This document shows, in pieces, positions 16,427 to 23,234 of a stretch of DNA of 25,770 bases. Numbering within the stretch: position 1 is the first letter of the stretch; each line of letters starts with the position of its first letter. Under the pieces are notes generated by a model. It was given only the letters and a program-made list of their open reading frames with translations. It did no database searches and was not told the DNA's origin. The position numbers were made by a program, and so were the translations under genes. The DNA comes from Clostridiales bacterium (GTDB lineage: Bacteria > Bacillota > Clostridia > Lachnospirales > Cellulosilyticaceae). Where the stretch lies: the NCBI GenBank assembly GCA_019418225.1, contig DYCF01000045.1:10572-36341 (forward strand), in the 5' to 3' direction.

Positions 16427-17761
16427 TTATTTGATGGTATATTTACTTACTTCAACTGTTAATTTTTTGGCACGGCGTTCTAGGTCAGCAGCAGTTTTTG
16501 TGACTTCATTCATAAGGTTAGCTTGCGCATCTGTAGACATAGCAACTGATTGCGTATTATTAGATGCTGAAGAGGAGATTGTTGCGATATTTTCAATGGC
16601 ATCAAGTACACTAGTTGTACCAGCATTAACTTCTTCAGTAATAGCTGAGACCTCTTCGATTTCTACAGAAACTTGTTGGATATTTGTTAGAATTTCTTTA
16701 AAGCTTGTACCAGCATTTTGAACTAAGGATAAACCTTCATGTACAGAAGAAGTACCTTGCGACATAGAAACAATGGCATTTTGAATGGTAGAGTTAATTT
16801 CATTTGTAATATTGGTAATATGGGTTGCAGAGCTGGCAGATTGTTCAGCAAGTACGCGAACTTGATCTGCGACAACCGCGAATCCTTTCCCTTGATCACC
16901 AGCGCGGGCCGCTTCAATAGATGCATTTAAAGCAAGCAAATTAGTTTGTTTAGCTAAATCAGTAATTAGTGAGACTGCATTTTTAATTTCATTTGATTTT
17001 TCACCTAATAAGCTAACTAGTTCAGCGGTTGAAGTTACCTTATCATTAATATCATTCATTTGAGCAACCACGGATTCTATGAGGTTATCACCAGCATGTG
17101 CAGAGTTTAATGTAAGGCTTGCAGCGTTTGTAACTTCTTGAATATTAGTAGTTACACGTTCCATACCAGTATGTATTTCGGTTGTCATCTGAGCAGTTTC
17201 TTCTGTAAAAGAAGTTTGTTCTTCTGCACCAGAAACAATTTCTTGAATTGCGTTAGCAATATTTGTAGTGGCCTCTTGGGTCTTAGTCGCATTTTGGGTT
17301 AAGGTATCTGATATAGAGAGAATTCTTTTGGATTCATGCGCGGTAGCGGCTAAAAATTCATTAAGCTTATCTTGCATATGTGCAAGTGCAATAGCAACTT
17401 GTCCTAATTCATCATTAGTGTTTAATACTTCTTCTTCAATTGAAGTGCTGAAGTCACCTTTTTCCATCCTATGACAAGCGGCTATTAAAGACTTGAAGGG
17501 TTTAAAAAAACGTGTACAGATTATTGAAAGACAAATAGAAACAGCTAAAATATTAAATAGCATATTACCTAGATTATGTAATCCGATAAGAATCGATATG
17601 TCATGTGACTTTTGTACGTTATCTATTGAGGTGTTGTTTAGAATCTTGGATAAAGACGGCAAAAGCGTAAAGAGATTAATGGCTGTAAAGATACAAAAGT
17701 TGATGAAGACAGATATTGCGGTAATAAACGAGATTTTAGATTTGAGTGAATGCTTTTTCAT
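16427..17761 (-). CDS. Methyl-accepting chemotaxis protein with two TM helices and HAMP
   Basis: A 444-residue chemoreceptor. TM1 is at about 11-33 and TM2 at about 62-84, separated by an extracytoplasmic loop of only about 28-40 residues, too short for a Cache or four-helix sensor. HAMP (about 85-137, with FKPFKSLIAACHRMEKGDF) follows, then the signalling domain with tip KQTNLLALNASIEAARAGD and GKGFAVVADQVRVLAEQS at about residues 266-305. The ATG follows AGGGGGC. Because the external loop is so small it may sense membrane or cytoplasmic conditions, or act with a partner receptor. Architecture is quite different from the 11890-13368 receptor, so the two are not a recent duplication. Confidence 0.94.
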   Translation of the reverse strand: MKKHSLKSKISFITAISVFINFCIFTAINLFTLLPSLSKILNNTSIDNVQKSHDISILIGLHNLGNMLFNILAVSICLSIICTRFFKPFKSLIAACHRMEKGDFSTSIEEEVLNTNDELGQVAIALAHMQDKLNEFLAATAHESKRILSISDTLTQNATKTQEATTNIANAIQEIVSGAEEQTSFTEETAQMTTEIHTGMERVTTNIQEVTNAASLTLNSAHAGDNLIESVVAQMNDINDKVTSTAELVSLLGEKSNEIKNAVSLITDLAKQTNLLALNASIEAARAGDQGKGFAVVADQVRVLAEQSASSATHITNITNEINSTIQNAIVSMSQGTSSVHEGLSLVQNAGTSFKEILTNIQQVSVEIEEVSAITEEVNAGTTSVLDAIENIATISSSASNNTQSVAMSTDAQANLMNEVTKTAADLERRAKKLTVEVSKYTIK

Positions 17762-17811
17762 ACTATGCCCCCTAAATAATATAACGAATTTATTTGAATA
17801 TATTTAAAATT

Positions 17812-17828
17812 AATGATATTATATCATT
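17812..17828. promoter_or_regulatory. Palindrome in the promoter region of the second chemoreceptor gene
   Basis: AATGATATTATATCATT is a perfect 8+1+8 palindrome about 50 bp upstream of the ATG at 17761. It contains TATAAT on the minus strand, so it may be the -10 region, an operator, or both. Confidence 0.35.
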
Positions 17829-17871
17829 TTGGTTGAAGTATGGAAACAATAACTTAGAGTTGAGTACTTCT

Positions 17872-18041
17872 TATGTATAAACCTGTGTATAAAGTTGTGG
17901 AATTTAAAAAGTTGTTCACAAAATGTTGATAGTTTTGTGAAATATGTGGATAAGTAAAAAATTAAACACAATATAATATAAAAGTTTGTGTATTTAAATT
18001 AAAAATATGTGGATAATATATGAAAGAAATCTTGTGGAAAA
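17872..18041. other. DnaA-box cluster in an AT-rich gap
   Basis: Three perfect 9-mers of TTATNCACA, all on the minus strand, lie at 17884-17892 (TGTGTATAA), 17945-17953 and 18008-18016 (TGTGGATAA each). One-mismatch boxes lie at 17872-17880 (TATGTATAA), 17912-17920 (TTGTTCACA, plus strand) and 18033-18041 (TGTGGAAAA). The stretch from 18042 to about 18180 is almost pure A/T. Neither dnaA nor dnaN is next to it, so it is more likely a DnaA-titrating or regulatory cluster than oriC, though a secondary origin cannot be excluded from this window. Confidence 0.6.
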
Positions 18042-18162
18042 ATAGGAATTGAAAAAATAAATTAAAAATTTAAAACACCAAACGTTTTTTGCAGGATTAC
18101 TAAAAAATTAACAATAAAATCGCAATATAAGATGAAAATTATAAAAATAATCAATAAAAGTA

Positions 18163-18191
18163 GTGAATTTTTTATACTTTAACTCTATAAT
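18163..18191 (+). promoter_or_regulatory. Possible promoter ahead of the leader terminator
   Basis: TATAAT (18186-18191) with GTGAAT 17 bp upstream (18163-18168). The -10 is perfect, the -35 poor. A start near 18198 would give only about 35 nt before the terminator at 18209-18227. Confidence 0.4.
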
Positions 18192-18208
18192 GAAATCATA
18201 CAACAGGT

Positions 18209-18234
18209 GAGGCTCGTGAAGAGCCTCCCTTTTT
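18209..18234 (+). terminator. Orphan intrinsic terminator in the DUF1858 leader
   Basis: GAGGCTC (18209-18215), GTGAA loop, GAGCCTC (18221-18227) followed by CCTTTTTTATTTT. It is orientated for the plus strand, but no plus-strand gene ends upstream in the 17762-18208 gap. It is therefore a candidate attenuator of the DUF1858 gene or the 3' end of a small RNA. Confidence 0.75.
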
Positions 18235-18288
18235 TATTTTAGCCTTTCTTTTTCAAGTGTTTAGGTGTATTATATATATAAAATTGTT

Positions 18289-18312
18289 TGCTTATATATG
18301 AACATATAAGCA
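18289..18312. promoter_or_regulatory. Inverted repeat upstream of the DUF1858 gene (operator candidate)
   Basis: TGCTTATAT (18289-18297) and ATATAAGCA (18304-18312), a perfect 9-bp dyad with a 6-bp centre, 23 bp before the ATG. The spacing is that of a dimeric repressor or activator site; no regulator is recognised from the sequence. Confidence 0.4.
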
Positions 18313-18335
18313 TAGACGTAGAAGGGAGAATTAAA

Positions 18336-18530
18336 ATGAAAATCACTAGAGACATGGGAATCATGGAAGTAGTAAGTAAATACCCAGAAGCAGCAAATGT
18401 ATTTGCACAATTCGGTATGGGATGCTTAGGATGTGCAGCAGCTCACTTCGAATCAATCGAAGAAGGTGCTACAGCTCACGGTATGGATGTAGATGCACTT
18501 ATGGAAGCATTAAATAAACTTGCAGAATAA
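18336..18530 (+). CDS. DUF1858 domain protein (hybrid-cluster-protein-associated disulfide domain type)
   Basis: A 64-residue cytoplasmic protein consisting only of a DUF1858 domain: KITRDMGIMEVVSKYPE start, then FGMGCLGCAAAHFE with the CxxC pair Cys30/Cys33, and the GMDVDALMEALN end. The domain occurs fused to or beside hybrid-cluster, nitrite-type and iron-sulfur repair proteins and is thought to be redox-active; here it stands alone. An upstream in-frame ATG at 18288 exists, but ATG 18336 is preceded by AAGGGAG at the right distance and matches the domain start, so the shorter form is chosen. A leader terminator and a dyad lie upstream, suggesting regulated expression. Confidence 0.88.
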   Translation: MKITRDMGIMEVVSKYPEAANVFAQFGMGCLGCAAAHFESIEEGATAHGMDVDALMEALNKLAE

Positions 18531-18563
18531 TTTTAGATTAAGTAATTTAAATCTATTTTTATA

Positions 18564-18594
18564 AAAGGCGTTAGTATATTAACTAGCGCTTTTT
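18564..18594 (+). terminator. Terminator of the DUF1858 gene
   Basis: AAAGGCGTTAGT (18564-18575) pairs with ACTAGCGCTTTT (18582-18593) through two G-U pairs, followed by TTTGTTT-type sequence. Confidence 0.7.
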
Positions 18595-18629
18595 GTTTGC
18601 CTTAAATTGTATATTTATCTGTTTTAGAT

Positions 18630-18744
18630 TATAGAGAAACCAACTAAAAACTTGAAATATACGTGTAGGTTAATAGGTTTCTCCTAATGATTTCACATGG
18701 CTAGAAACTATGAATAACTAAACTTTATAAATGTGAAATCTATA
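18630..18744 (-). repeat. 115-bp dual-hairpin element, copy 6
   Basis: Full length, inverted relative to copies 1-5: TATAGAGAAACCAACT at the left, GTGAAATCTATA at the right. Stem A is formed by GAGAAACC and GGTTTCTC, stem B by GATTTCACAT and ATGTGAAATC. Sits 35 bp after the DUF1858 terminator. Confidence 0.92.
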
Positions 18745-18780
18745 CATTTACTTATTTTAAATTATACTTATTTTAAATGA

Positions 18781-18895
18781 TATAGAGAAGCCAACTAAAA
18801 ACTTGAACTATACATGTACGTCAATAGGTTTCTCCTAATGATTTCACATGACTAAAAATTATGAATAACTAAAATTTATAAATGTGAAATCCATA
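18781..18895 (-). repeat. 115-bp dual-hairpin element, copy 7
   Basis: Same orientation as copy 6, 36 bp further on, ending CCATA instead of TCTATA. The gap 18531-19064 otherwise holds a perfect TATAAT (18947-18952, no good -35) that could serve modA, and AAGTAC/GTACTT arms at about 18964-18997. Confidence 0.92.
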
Positions 18896-19064
18896 CATAT
18901 TTTAAGTTATACATTTTAAGTGATACATAAGTGATTAAATAGCTAGTATAATAAAATATTGGGAAGTACGCATATTAATAGAAATATAAAAGTACTTATA
19001 TTTAGTAGATACTTTAAAAACAGAGTATTGTATAAGGCATATAAAAATATAAAGGAGAAATGAA

Positions 19065-19877
19065 ATGAAAATTAATTTAAGAAAAAGTAAGTATGTAAAA
19101 GCCATTTTATTAGGAGGTGTTGTGACCATGATGTTTACAGGTTGTGGTGGAGGAAATACAGCACAACAACAAACAAACAATACAGAAAATGTAGAGCTTC
19201 TTGTTTCAGCAGCCGCTAGTTTAAAGGAATCAATGGAAGAGATTAAATCAATGTATGAAACAGAACATCAAAATGTGACATTAACATTTAGTTTTGGTGG
19301 TTCAGGTGCGTTACAACAACAAATTGAACAAGGTGCACCAGCAGATGTATTTATTTCAGCAGCAGAGAAACAGATGAATGCCTTAGAAGATGAAGGACTT
19401 ATTGTAAAGGATAGTCGTAAGGACTTACTTGAAAATAAAGTGGTACTTATTACACCAACTGATAAAACAGATTTAACATCTTTTGAAGATGTAGCAACAG
19501 AAAAAGTAGGACAAATTGGTTTAGGAGAGCCAGGCAGTGTACCAGTAGGACAATACTCAGAAGAGATTTTTACAAGTTTAGGTATTTTAGACCAGGTAAA
19601 GGCTAAGGCTGTTTATGGTAAGGATGTAAAAGAAGTATTATCTTGGGTAGAAACAGGTAACGTGGATGCGGGAGTAGTTTATGCTACAGATGCAAAGCAA
19701 TCTTCTAATGTGAATGTAGTATGTGAAGCACCAGCAGAGAGTTATCAAGCAGCAATTTATCCTGTAGCTGTTGTTAAAGATAGCAAGCATCAAGAACAGG
19801 CTGAGGAGTTCTTGCAATTCCTTGAATCAGATAGTGCAAGAGAAGTATTCCAAAGTTTAGGATTTACGACTAAGTAG
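19065..19877 (+). CDS. modA: Molybdate ABC transporter substrate-binding lipoprotein ModA
   Basis: A 270-residue lipoprotein with lipobox FTGC (Cys27) and one type II periplasmic binding domain. SAAASLKESMEEI (about 46-58), FGGSGALQQQIEQGAPADVFISA (first anion-binding loop) and the VYATDAKQ segment are typical ModA signatures. It binds molybdate, possibly tungstate, outside the membrane and passes it to ModB. ATG follows AAAGGAG. It is first in modABC, 81 bp ahead of modB. No ModE gene, ModE site or molybdenum-cofactor riboswitch was recognised upstream. Confidence 0.94.
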   Translation: MKINLRKSKYVKAILLGGVVTMMFTGCGGGNTAQQQTNNTENVELLVSAAASLKESMEEIKSMYETEHQNVTLTFSFGGSGALQQQIEQGAPADVFISAAEKQMNALEDEGLIVKDSRKDLLENKVVLITPTDKTDLTSFEDVATEKVGQIGLGEPGSVPVGQYSEEIFTSLGILDQVKAKAVYGKDVKEVLSWVETGNVDAGVVYATDAKQSSNVNVVCEAPAESYQAAIYPVAVVKDSKHQEQAEEFLQFLESDSAREVFQSLGFTTK

Positions 19878-19958
19878 CTAAAAGATATAAGGCGATAAAG
19901 TATAAGTAAGAACTTTAAGTTAAAGTAAAGGATACTGTAAGATAAGGAGGGTAGCCCT

Positions 19959-20624
19959 ATGGATTTTTCACCGTTATGGATTTCATTAAAGACAACAACA
20001 GTGGCCACATTTATTGCATTTATTTTAGGAATTTATGGTGCCAGATTAGTATTAAAGTGTGGTCATAAGTGGCAAGGCATTATTGATGTTATTTTTACAT
20101 TACCCATGGTGCTCCCCCCAACTGTTGTCGGATTTATATTGCTTGTTATATTTGGTAAAAGGGGAATTATAGGGAGTGCATTATTGAAGGTGGGAATACA
20201 AATTATTTTCTCATGGGAAGCGACTGTTATTGCCGCAACTGTAGTAGCATTTCCTTTGATATATCGTACAACAATAGGTGCACTTGAACAAATTGATCCT
20301 AATGTATTAAATGCCGCACGTACATTAGGAATGAATGAGCGAACTATTTTCTTTAAGATTGCGCTGCCAATGGCATGGCCAGGTATTGTAGCAGGATTAG
20401 TACTAGGATTTGCAAGAGCGTTAGGGGAGTTTGGTGCAACCTTAATGTTAGCAGGTTCTATTCCGGGAAGAACATTAACGATGCCGCTTGCTATTTATTT
20501 TGCAGTACAAAGTGGGGACATGACATCGGCTAAGATGTGGGTAGCATGTATTTTAGTAATTTCCTTTGTGAGCATGTTTGCCATGAATTATATGAATAAA
20601 TGGACTTACAAAGGAGGGAAATAA
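19959..20624 (+). CDS. modB: Molybdate ABC transporter permease ModB
   Basis: A 221-residue inner-membrane protein with about 5-6 helices of the binding-protein-dependent permease family. The EAA loop that docks the ATPase is ALEQIDPNVLNAARTLGMNE followed by FKIALPMAWPGIVAGLVLGFARALGEFGATLMLAG, a standard ModB/CysT motif. AAGGAGGG precedes the ATG. It ends directly at the modC start (TAA then ATG), so the two genes are translationally linked. Confidence 0.95.
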   Translation: MDFSPLWISLKTTTVATFIAFILGIYGARLVLKCGHKWQGIIDVIFTLPMVLPPTVVGFILLVIFGKRGIIGSALLKVGIQIIFSWEATVIAATVVAFPLIYRTTIGALEQIDPNVLNAARTLGMNERTIFFKIALPMAWPGIVAGLVLGFARALGEFGATLMLAGSIPGRTLTMPLAIYFAVQSGDMTSAKMWVACILVISFVSMFAMNYMNKWTYKGGK

Positions 20625-21665
20625 ATGCTTTATGTTAATGTAAAGAAAAGGCTGGAAAGCTTTGATGTAGAAGTAGAACTTGAAGCTACAAAAGGTAGAA
20701 TTGGACTGTTAGGAGAATCTGGTTCAGGGAAAAGTATGACGTTAAAGATGATAGCTGGAATTGAAAAACCTGACGAAGGTGTAATCATTTTAAATGATAG
20801 AGTTTTATTTGATAGCAAAAAGAAAATTAATTTACCAGCTAGAAAAAGAAATGTAGGTTATCTCTTTCAGAACTATGCCTTATTTCCACAAATGAATGTC
20901 GTACAAAATATTGTATCAGGCATGGGAAAGTGTACAAGGCAAGAAAAGGAGCGAGAAGCAAGGCGCAGAATTGAGCAGTTAAAGTTGGAAGGATTAGAGG
21001 TACGTTATCCAAGACAACTTTCAGGTGGCCAACAGCAAAGAGTTGCTATAGGTAGAATGTTAGCTGCAAATCCAGAAATACTTATGTTTGATGAACCTTT
21101 TTCGGCATTAGATTATCACTTAAGAGAACTTATGCAGGAACAATTTCTAGAAATACTAGAGGGGCTAGATAAGACAAGTTTACTTGTGACACATGATATA
21201 GATGAAGCTTATCGCTTATGTCATAAGATAGCTGTTGTTAATAAAGGAAAGATAGATATTTTTGATACGAAGGAAAATATCTTTAATAGTCCTAGAAGGA
21301 TTAGTGCAGCACGTATTACAGGATGCAAAAATATTTCTCGTATAAAGAGACTTTCACCAACTTCTGTACAAGCATTAGATTGGGGAATCACTCTTACCAT
21401 ACCACCTACTCAGGAAGAGATTACTCATATTGGAATCCGTGCGCATCATCTTAAATTTGTAGAAGAAAAAATGGAAAATTGTTTTGCGTACAAGATAACC
21501 AATGTGAGTGAAACAAGATTTAATCAAACAATTATGCTTAATCTCTCTAAGGAATCAGATACAGCAACTTCTTTAAGGTTAGACATGGACAAAGAGATTT
21601 GGCGTACAATGACAGCTAGCTCATATATTTACTTGCCACCATCTCGTCTTTTACTTCTAAAATAA
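20625..21665 (+). CDS. modC: Molybdate ABC transporter ATP-binding protein ModC
   Basis: A 346-residue cytoplasmic ATPase. Walker A is GESGSGKS (30-37), the Q-loop FQNYALFP (81-88), the signature LSGGQ (132-136), Walker B ILMFDEP (152-158) and the switch His is in VTHDIDEAY. The C-terminal part (about 230-346) should be a TOBE/regulatory region (GITLTIPPTQEEITHIGIRAHHLKF), where ModC proteins sense oxyanion; it is only moderately conserved here. The modB stop abuts the start; AGGAGGG overlaps the end of modB. Last gene of the operon, followed by a 54-bp palindrome. Confidence 0.94.
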   Translation: MLYVNVKKRLESFDVEVELEATKGRIGLLGESGSGKSMTLKMIAGIEKPDEGVIILNDRVLFDSKKKINLPARKRNVGYLFQNYALFPQMNVVQNIVSGMGKCTRQEKEREARRRIEQLKLEGLEVRYPRQLSGGQQQRVAIGRMLAANPEILMFDEPFSALDYHLRELMQEQFLEILEGLDKTSLLVTHDIDEAYRLCHKIAVVNKGKIDIFDTKENIFNSPRRISAARITGCKNISRIKRLSPTSVQALDWGITLTIPPTQEEITHIGIRAHHLKFVEEKMENCFAYKITNVSETRFNQTIMLNLSKESDTATSLRLDMDKEIWRTMTASSYIYLPPSRLLLLK

Positions 21666-21695
21666 AAATGAACATAAAAAATGAACATAAAAAAT
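21662..21695 (+). repeat. Short AAAAAATGAACAT direct repeats
   Basis: Two consecutive 13-bp units of the form AAAAAATGAACAT, the second running into AAAAAATGGGGAC of the palindrome, start at the modC stop. They may result from slippage at the junction with the GGGGACAGGTCT palindrome. Confidence 0.55.
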
Positions 21696-21748
21696 GGGGA
21701 CAGGTCTTTAATATTGCTGTTAACAGCAATATTAAAGACCTGTCCCCA
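21695..21748. terminator. 54-bp perfect palindrome with GGGGACAGGTCT ends (probable terminator)
   Basis: The left arm runs 21695-21721 (TGGGGACAGGTCTTTAATAT then TGCTGTT) and the right arm 21722-21748 is its exact reverse complement, with no spacer; the centre is GTTAAC (21719-21724). The outer 12 bases are the GGGGACAGGTCT core of the tandem arrays at 4126 and 7323. It closes the modABC operon and no other terminator is seen, but no U-tract follows, so the terminator role is inferred. Confidence 0.7.
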
Positions 21749-21847
21749 AATATAATGTTGTAAGATATAAACTTGGAGAAGTGTTCTTGAAAGAGTATAA
21801 AAAGCGTGGGAGCAAAACAAACTAGTAGCATGAGGGTGTGAGAGATA

Positions 21848-22378
21848 ATGAAAGATGCTATTAGAAATGTAAGAGATTTATTGATTGATCCCTATAGGGC
21901 ATTTATGCGTATGGAAGGTGTGGCAACCTTTAATGTGGTTCAATACATTATATATATGATGAGTGTATTGGCCTTGGAAGGTGATAGAAAGGGTTTTGAA
22001 ATTATATTGGATATGGTTTGTATAGGAGGAAGTAGCTTTTTAGTAGGATGGATTTATAAGGGAGTTATTAGGGCTTGTGGAGGAGACTTGAATTATTGGA
22101 GGAGCTTGAATGCACAAGTATGTATGGGGACATTTGCTAATATTGGTGATTTATTTGAAATAGGCCAGGCATTAAAGGTAGGTAGTGCTATAAGTTTAGC
22201 TGTGAATATATACTGTGTATATTTGCATCTACGCTGTGTTATTGTGCTGGGGGGCGCTCCAGTAAAGCGTACAATGATTGTATATGCAGCAATATTTGTA
22301 GCAATGATAGCAATTATATATATAGGTTTTGGAATTTTATCAGGAACAATTATTAGTGAGCGTGGTTATATTGGTTAG
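21848..22378 (+). CDS. Unknown membrane protein (possibly Yip1-like)
   Basis: A 176-residue protein I do not recognise with certainty. The start MKDAIRNVRDLLIDPYRAFMRM, with a hydrophilic proline-containing lead, followed by about four hydrophobic helices (about 30-48, 60-80, 108-130 and 140-165), resembles small Yip1-family proteins of Firmicutes. It contains an ACGGDLNYWRSLNAQVCMG segment. The ATG at 21848 has only a weak GAGAGA upstream. It stands between the mod palindrome and a diverged repeat element, with no partner gene and no classic terminator. Function unknown. Confidence 0.7.
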   Translation: MKDAIRNVRDLLIDPYRAFMRMEGVATFNVVQYIIYMMSVLALEGDRKGFEIILDMVCIGGSSFLVGWIYKGVIRACGGDLNYWRSLNAQVCMGTFANIGDLFEIGQALKVGSAISLAVNIYCVYLHLRCVIVLGGAPVKRTMIVYAAIFVAMIAIIYIGFGILSGTIISERGYIG

Positions 22379-22457
22379 TTAAACTGTGCTTTAAAAATAA
22401 ATCGGAATATGATAAAATATAAAATAAAATAAAAAATATTAAATGAAAGTTCATGTA

Positions 22458-22571
22458 TATAGATTTCACAGCTATAAATTTTAATGATTCAATATATTCT
22501 AGTGACGTGAAATCATTAGGAGAAACGATTTGTAGTATGCGTATTTTTACTTTATAGATTGTTTCTTTATA
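22458..22571 (+). repeat. Dual-hairpin element, copy 8 (diverged, 114 bp)
   Basis: The most divergent copy: loops have changed, but GATTTCAC and GTGAAATC still pair, AGGAGAAAC is kept and the end is GTTTCTTTATA. It retains total length within one base. It lies 79 bp after the stop of the unknown membrane protein gene; the rest of the 297-bp gap is A/T-rich with no gene. Confidence 0.8.
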
Positions 22572-22675
22572 GAAATTGGCTATATACATAATTGGTAAAA
22601 GTATTGCTCTGTACAATAAAAAGTGTATTGGGATATTGAAGAAAGTATAGGAGGAAAAGTGATAAGGAGGCGCCT

Positions 22676-23194
22676 ATGATTTTAAATGAAGTATTAGGAA
22701 TTCAGGAAATCAAAAATCATAATATACGGATTACGACTAGACAGGCCGTACGGGCTGTTATTTTAAAAGATGGAAAAATACTTATGGTGCATACCAATAA
22801 GGGGGATTACAAATTTCCAGGTGGTGGCGTAAAAAGGCAAGAGGAATTGCAGGAAGCCTTAATAAGAGAGGTTGCAGAAGAAACGGGATATATTGTAGAA
22901 ACGATAGGAGAGAAGTTAGGAACGATTATACAACGTAACGTTAATCAGTTTAATGCTAACGGTATTTTTGAAATGACCTCTCATTATTATTTTTGTAGTG
23001 TAAAGGATATCCCAGAAAGTCAACATCTAGAAAAGTATGAAGAAGACCAAGAATTTGAACCAGTATGGATTAGTATGGATGATGTTATCAAAGGGAATGA
23101 AATGATTTTACAAGGAAATAAAGAAAAAATTAATCCATGGGTATATAGAGAAACTTTAGCACTTAGGCGTCTAAAGGAAAACGGAATAGGATAA
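22676..23194 (+). CDS. Nudix hydrolase
   Basis: A 172-residue cytoplasmic enzyme. The full Nudix box Gx5Ex7REUxEExGU is present from Gly50 to Tyr72 (GGVKRQEELQEALIREVAEE then TGY), preceded by the usual RAVILKDGKILMVHTNKGDYKFPGG strand-loop. It would hydrolyse a nucleoside diphosphate linked to another moiety; the exact substrate cannot be read from sequence. ATG follows AAGGAGGCGCCT. Single gene with terminator. Confidence 0.93.
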   Translation: MILNEVLGIQEIKNHNIRITTRQAVRAVILKDGKILMVHTNKGDYKFPGGGVKRQEELQEALIREVAEETGYIVETIGEKLGTIIQRNVNQFNANGIFEMTSHYYFCSVKDIPESQHLEKYEEDQEFEPVWISMDDVIKGNEMILQGNKEKINPWVYRETLALRRLKENGIG

Positions 23195-23226
23195 AGGGTT
23201 GTAGCCTAATTTGGTTACAACCCTTT
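23193..23226. terminator. Bidirectional terminator between Nudix and antiporter genes
   Basis: AAAGGGTTGTAGCC (23193-23206) and GGTTACAACCCTTT (23213-23226): 14 bp with one G-U pair and a 6-nt loop, followed by AATAATTTTT on the plus strand. It serves the Nudix gene and, in reverse, the convergent antiporter gene ending at 23235. Confidence 0.85.
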
Positions 23227-23234
23227 AATAATTT

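Noticed and set aside
17872..18180. Chromosomal or plasmid replication origin
   Set aside because: DnaA boxes and AT-rich DNA are present, but no dnaA, dnaN, rep or par gene lies in the window. Kept as a DnaA-box cluster only.
18288..18335. Upstream ATG start for the DUF1858 protein
   Set aside because: It lies within the inverted repeat region with no ribosome binding site, and the extra 16 residues are not part of the domain; the ATG at 18336 has AAGGGAG.
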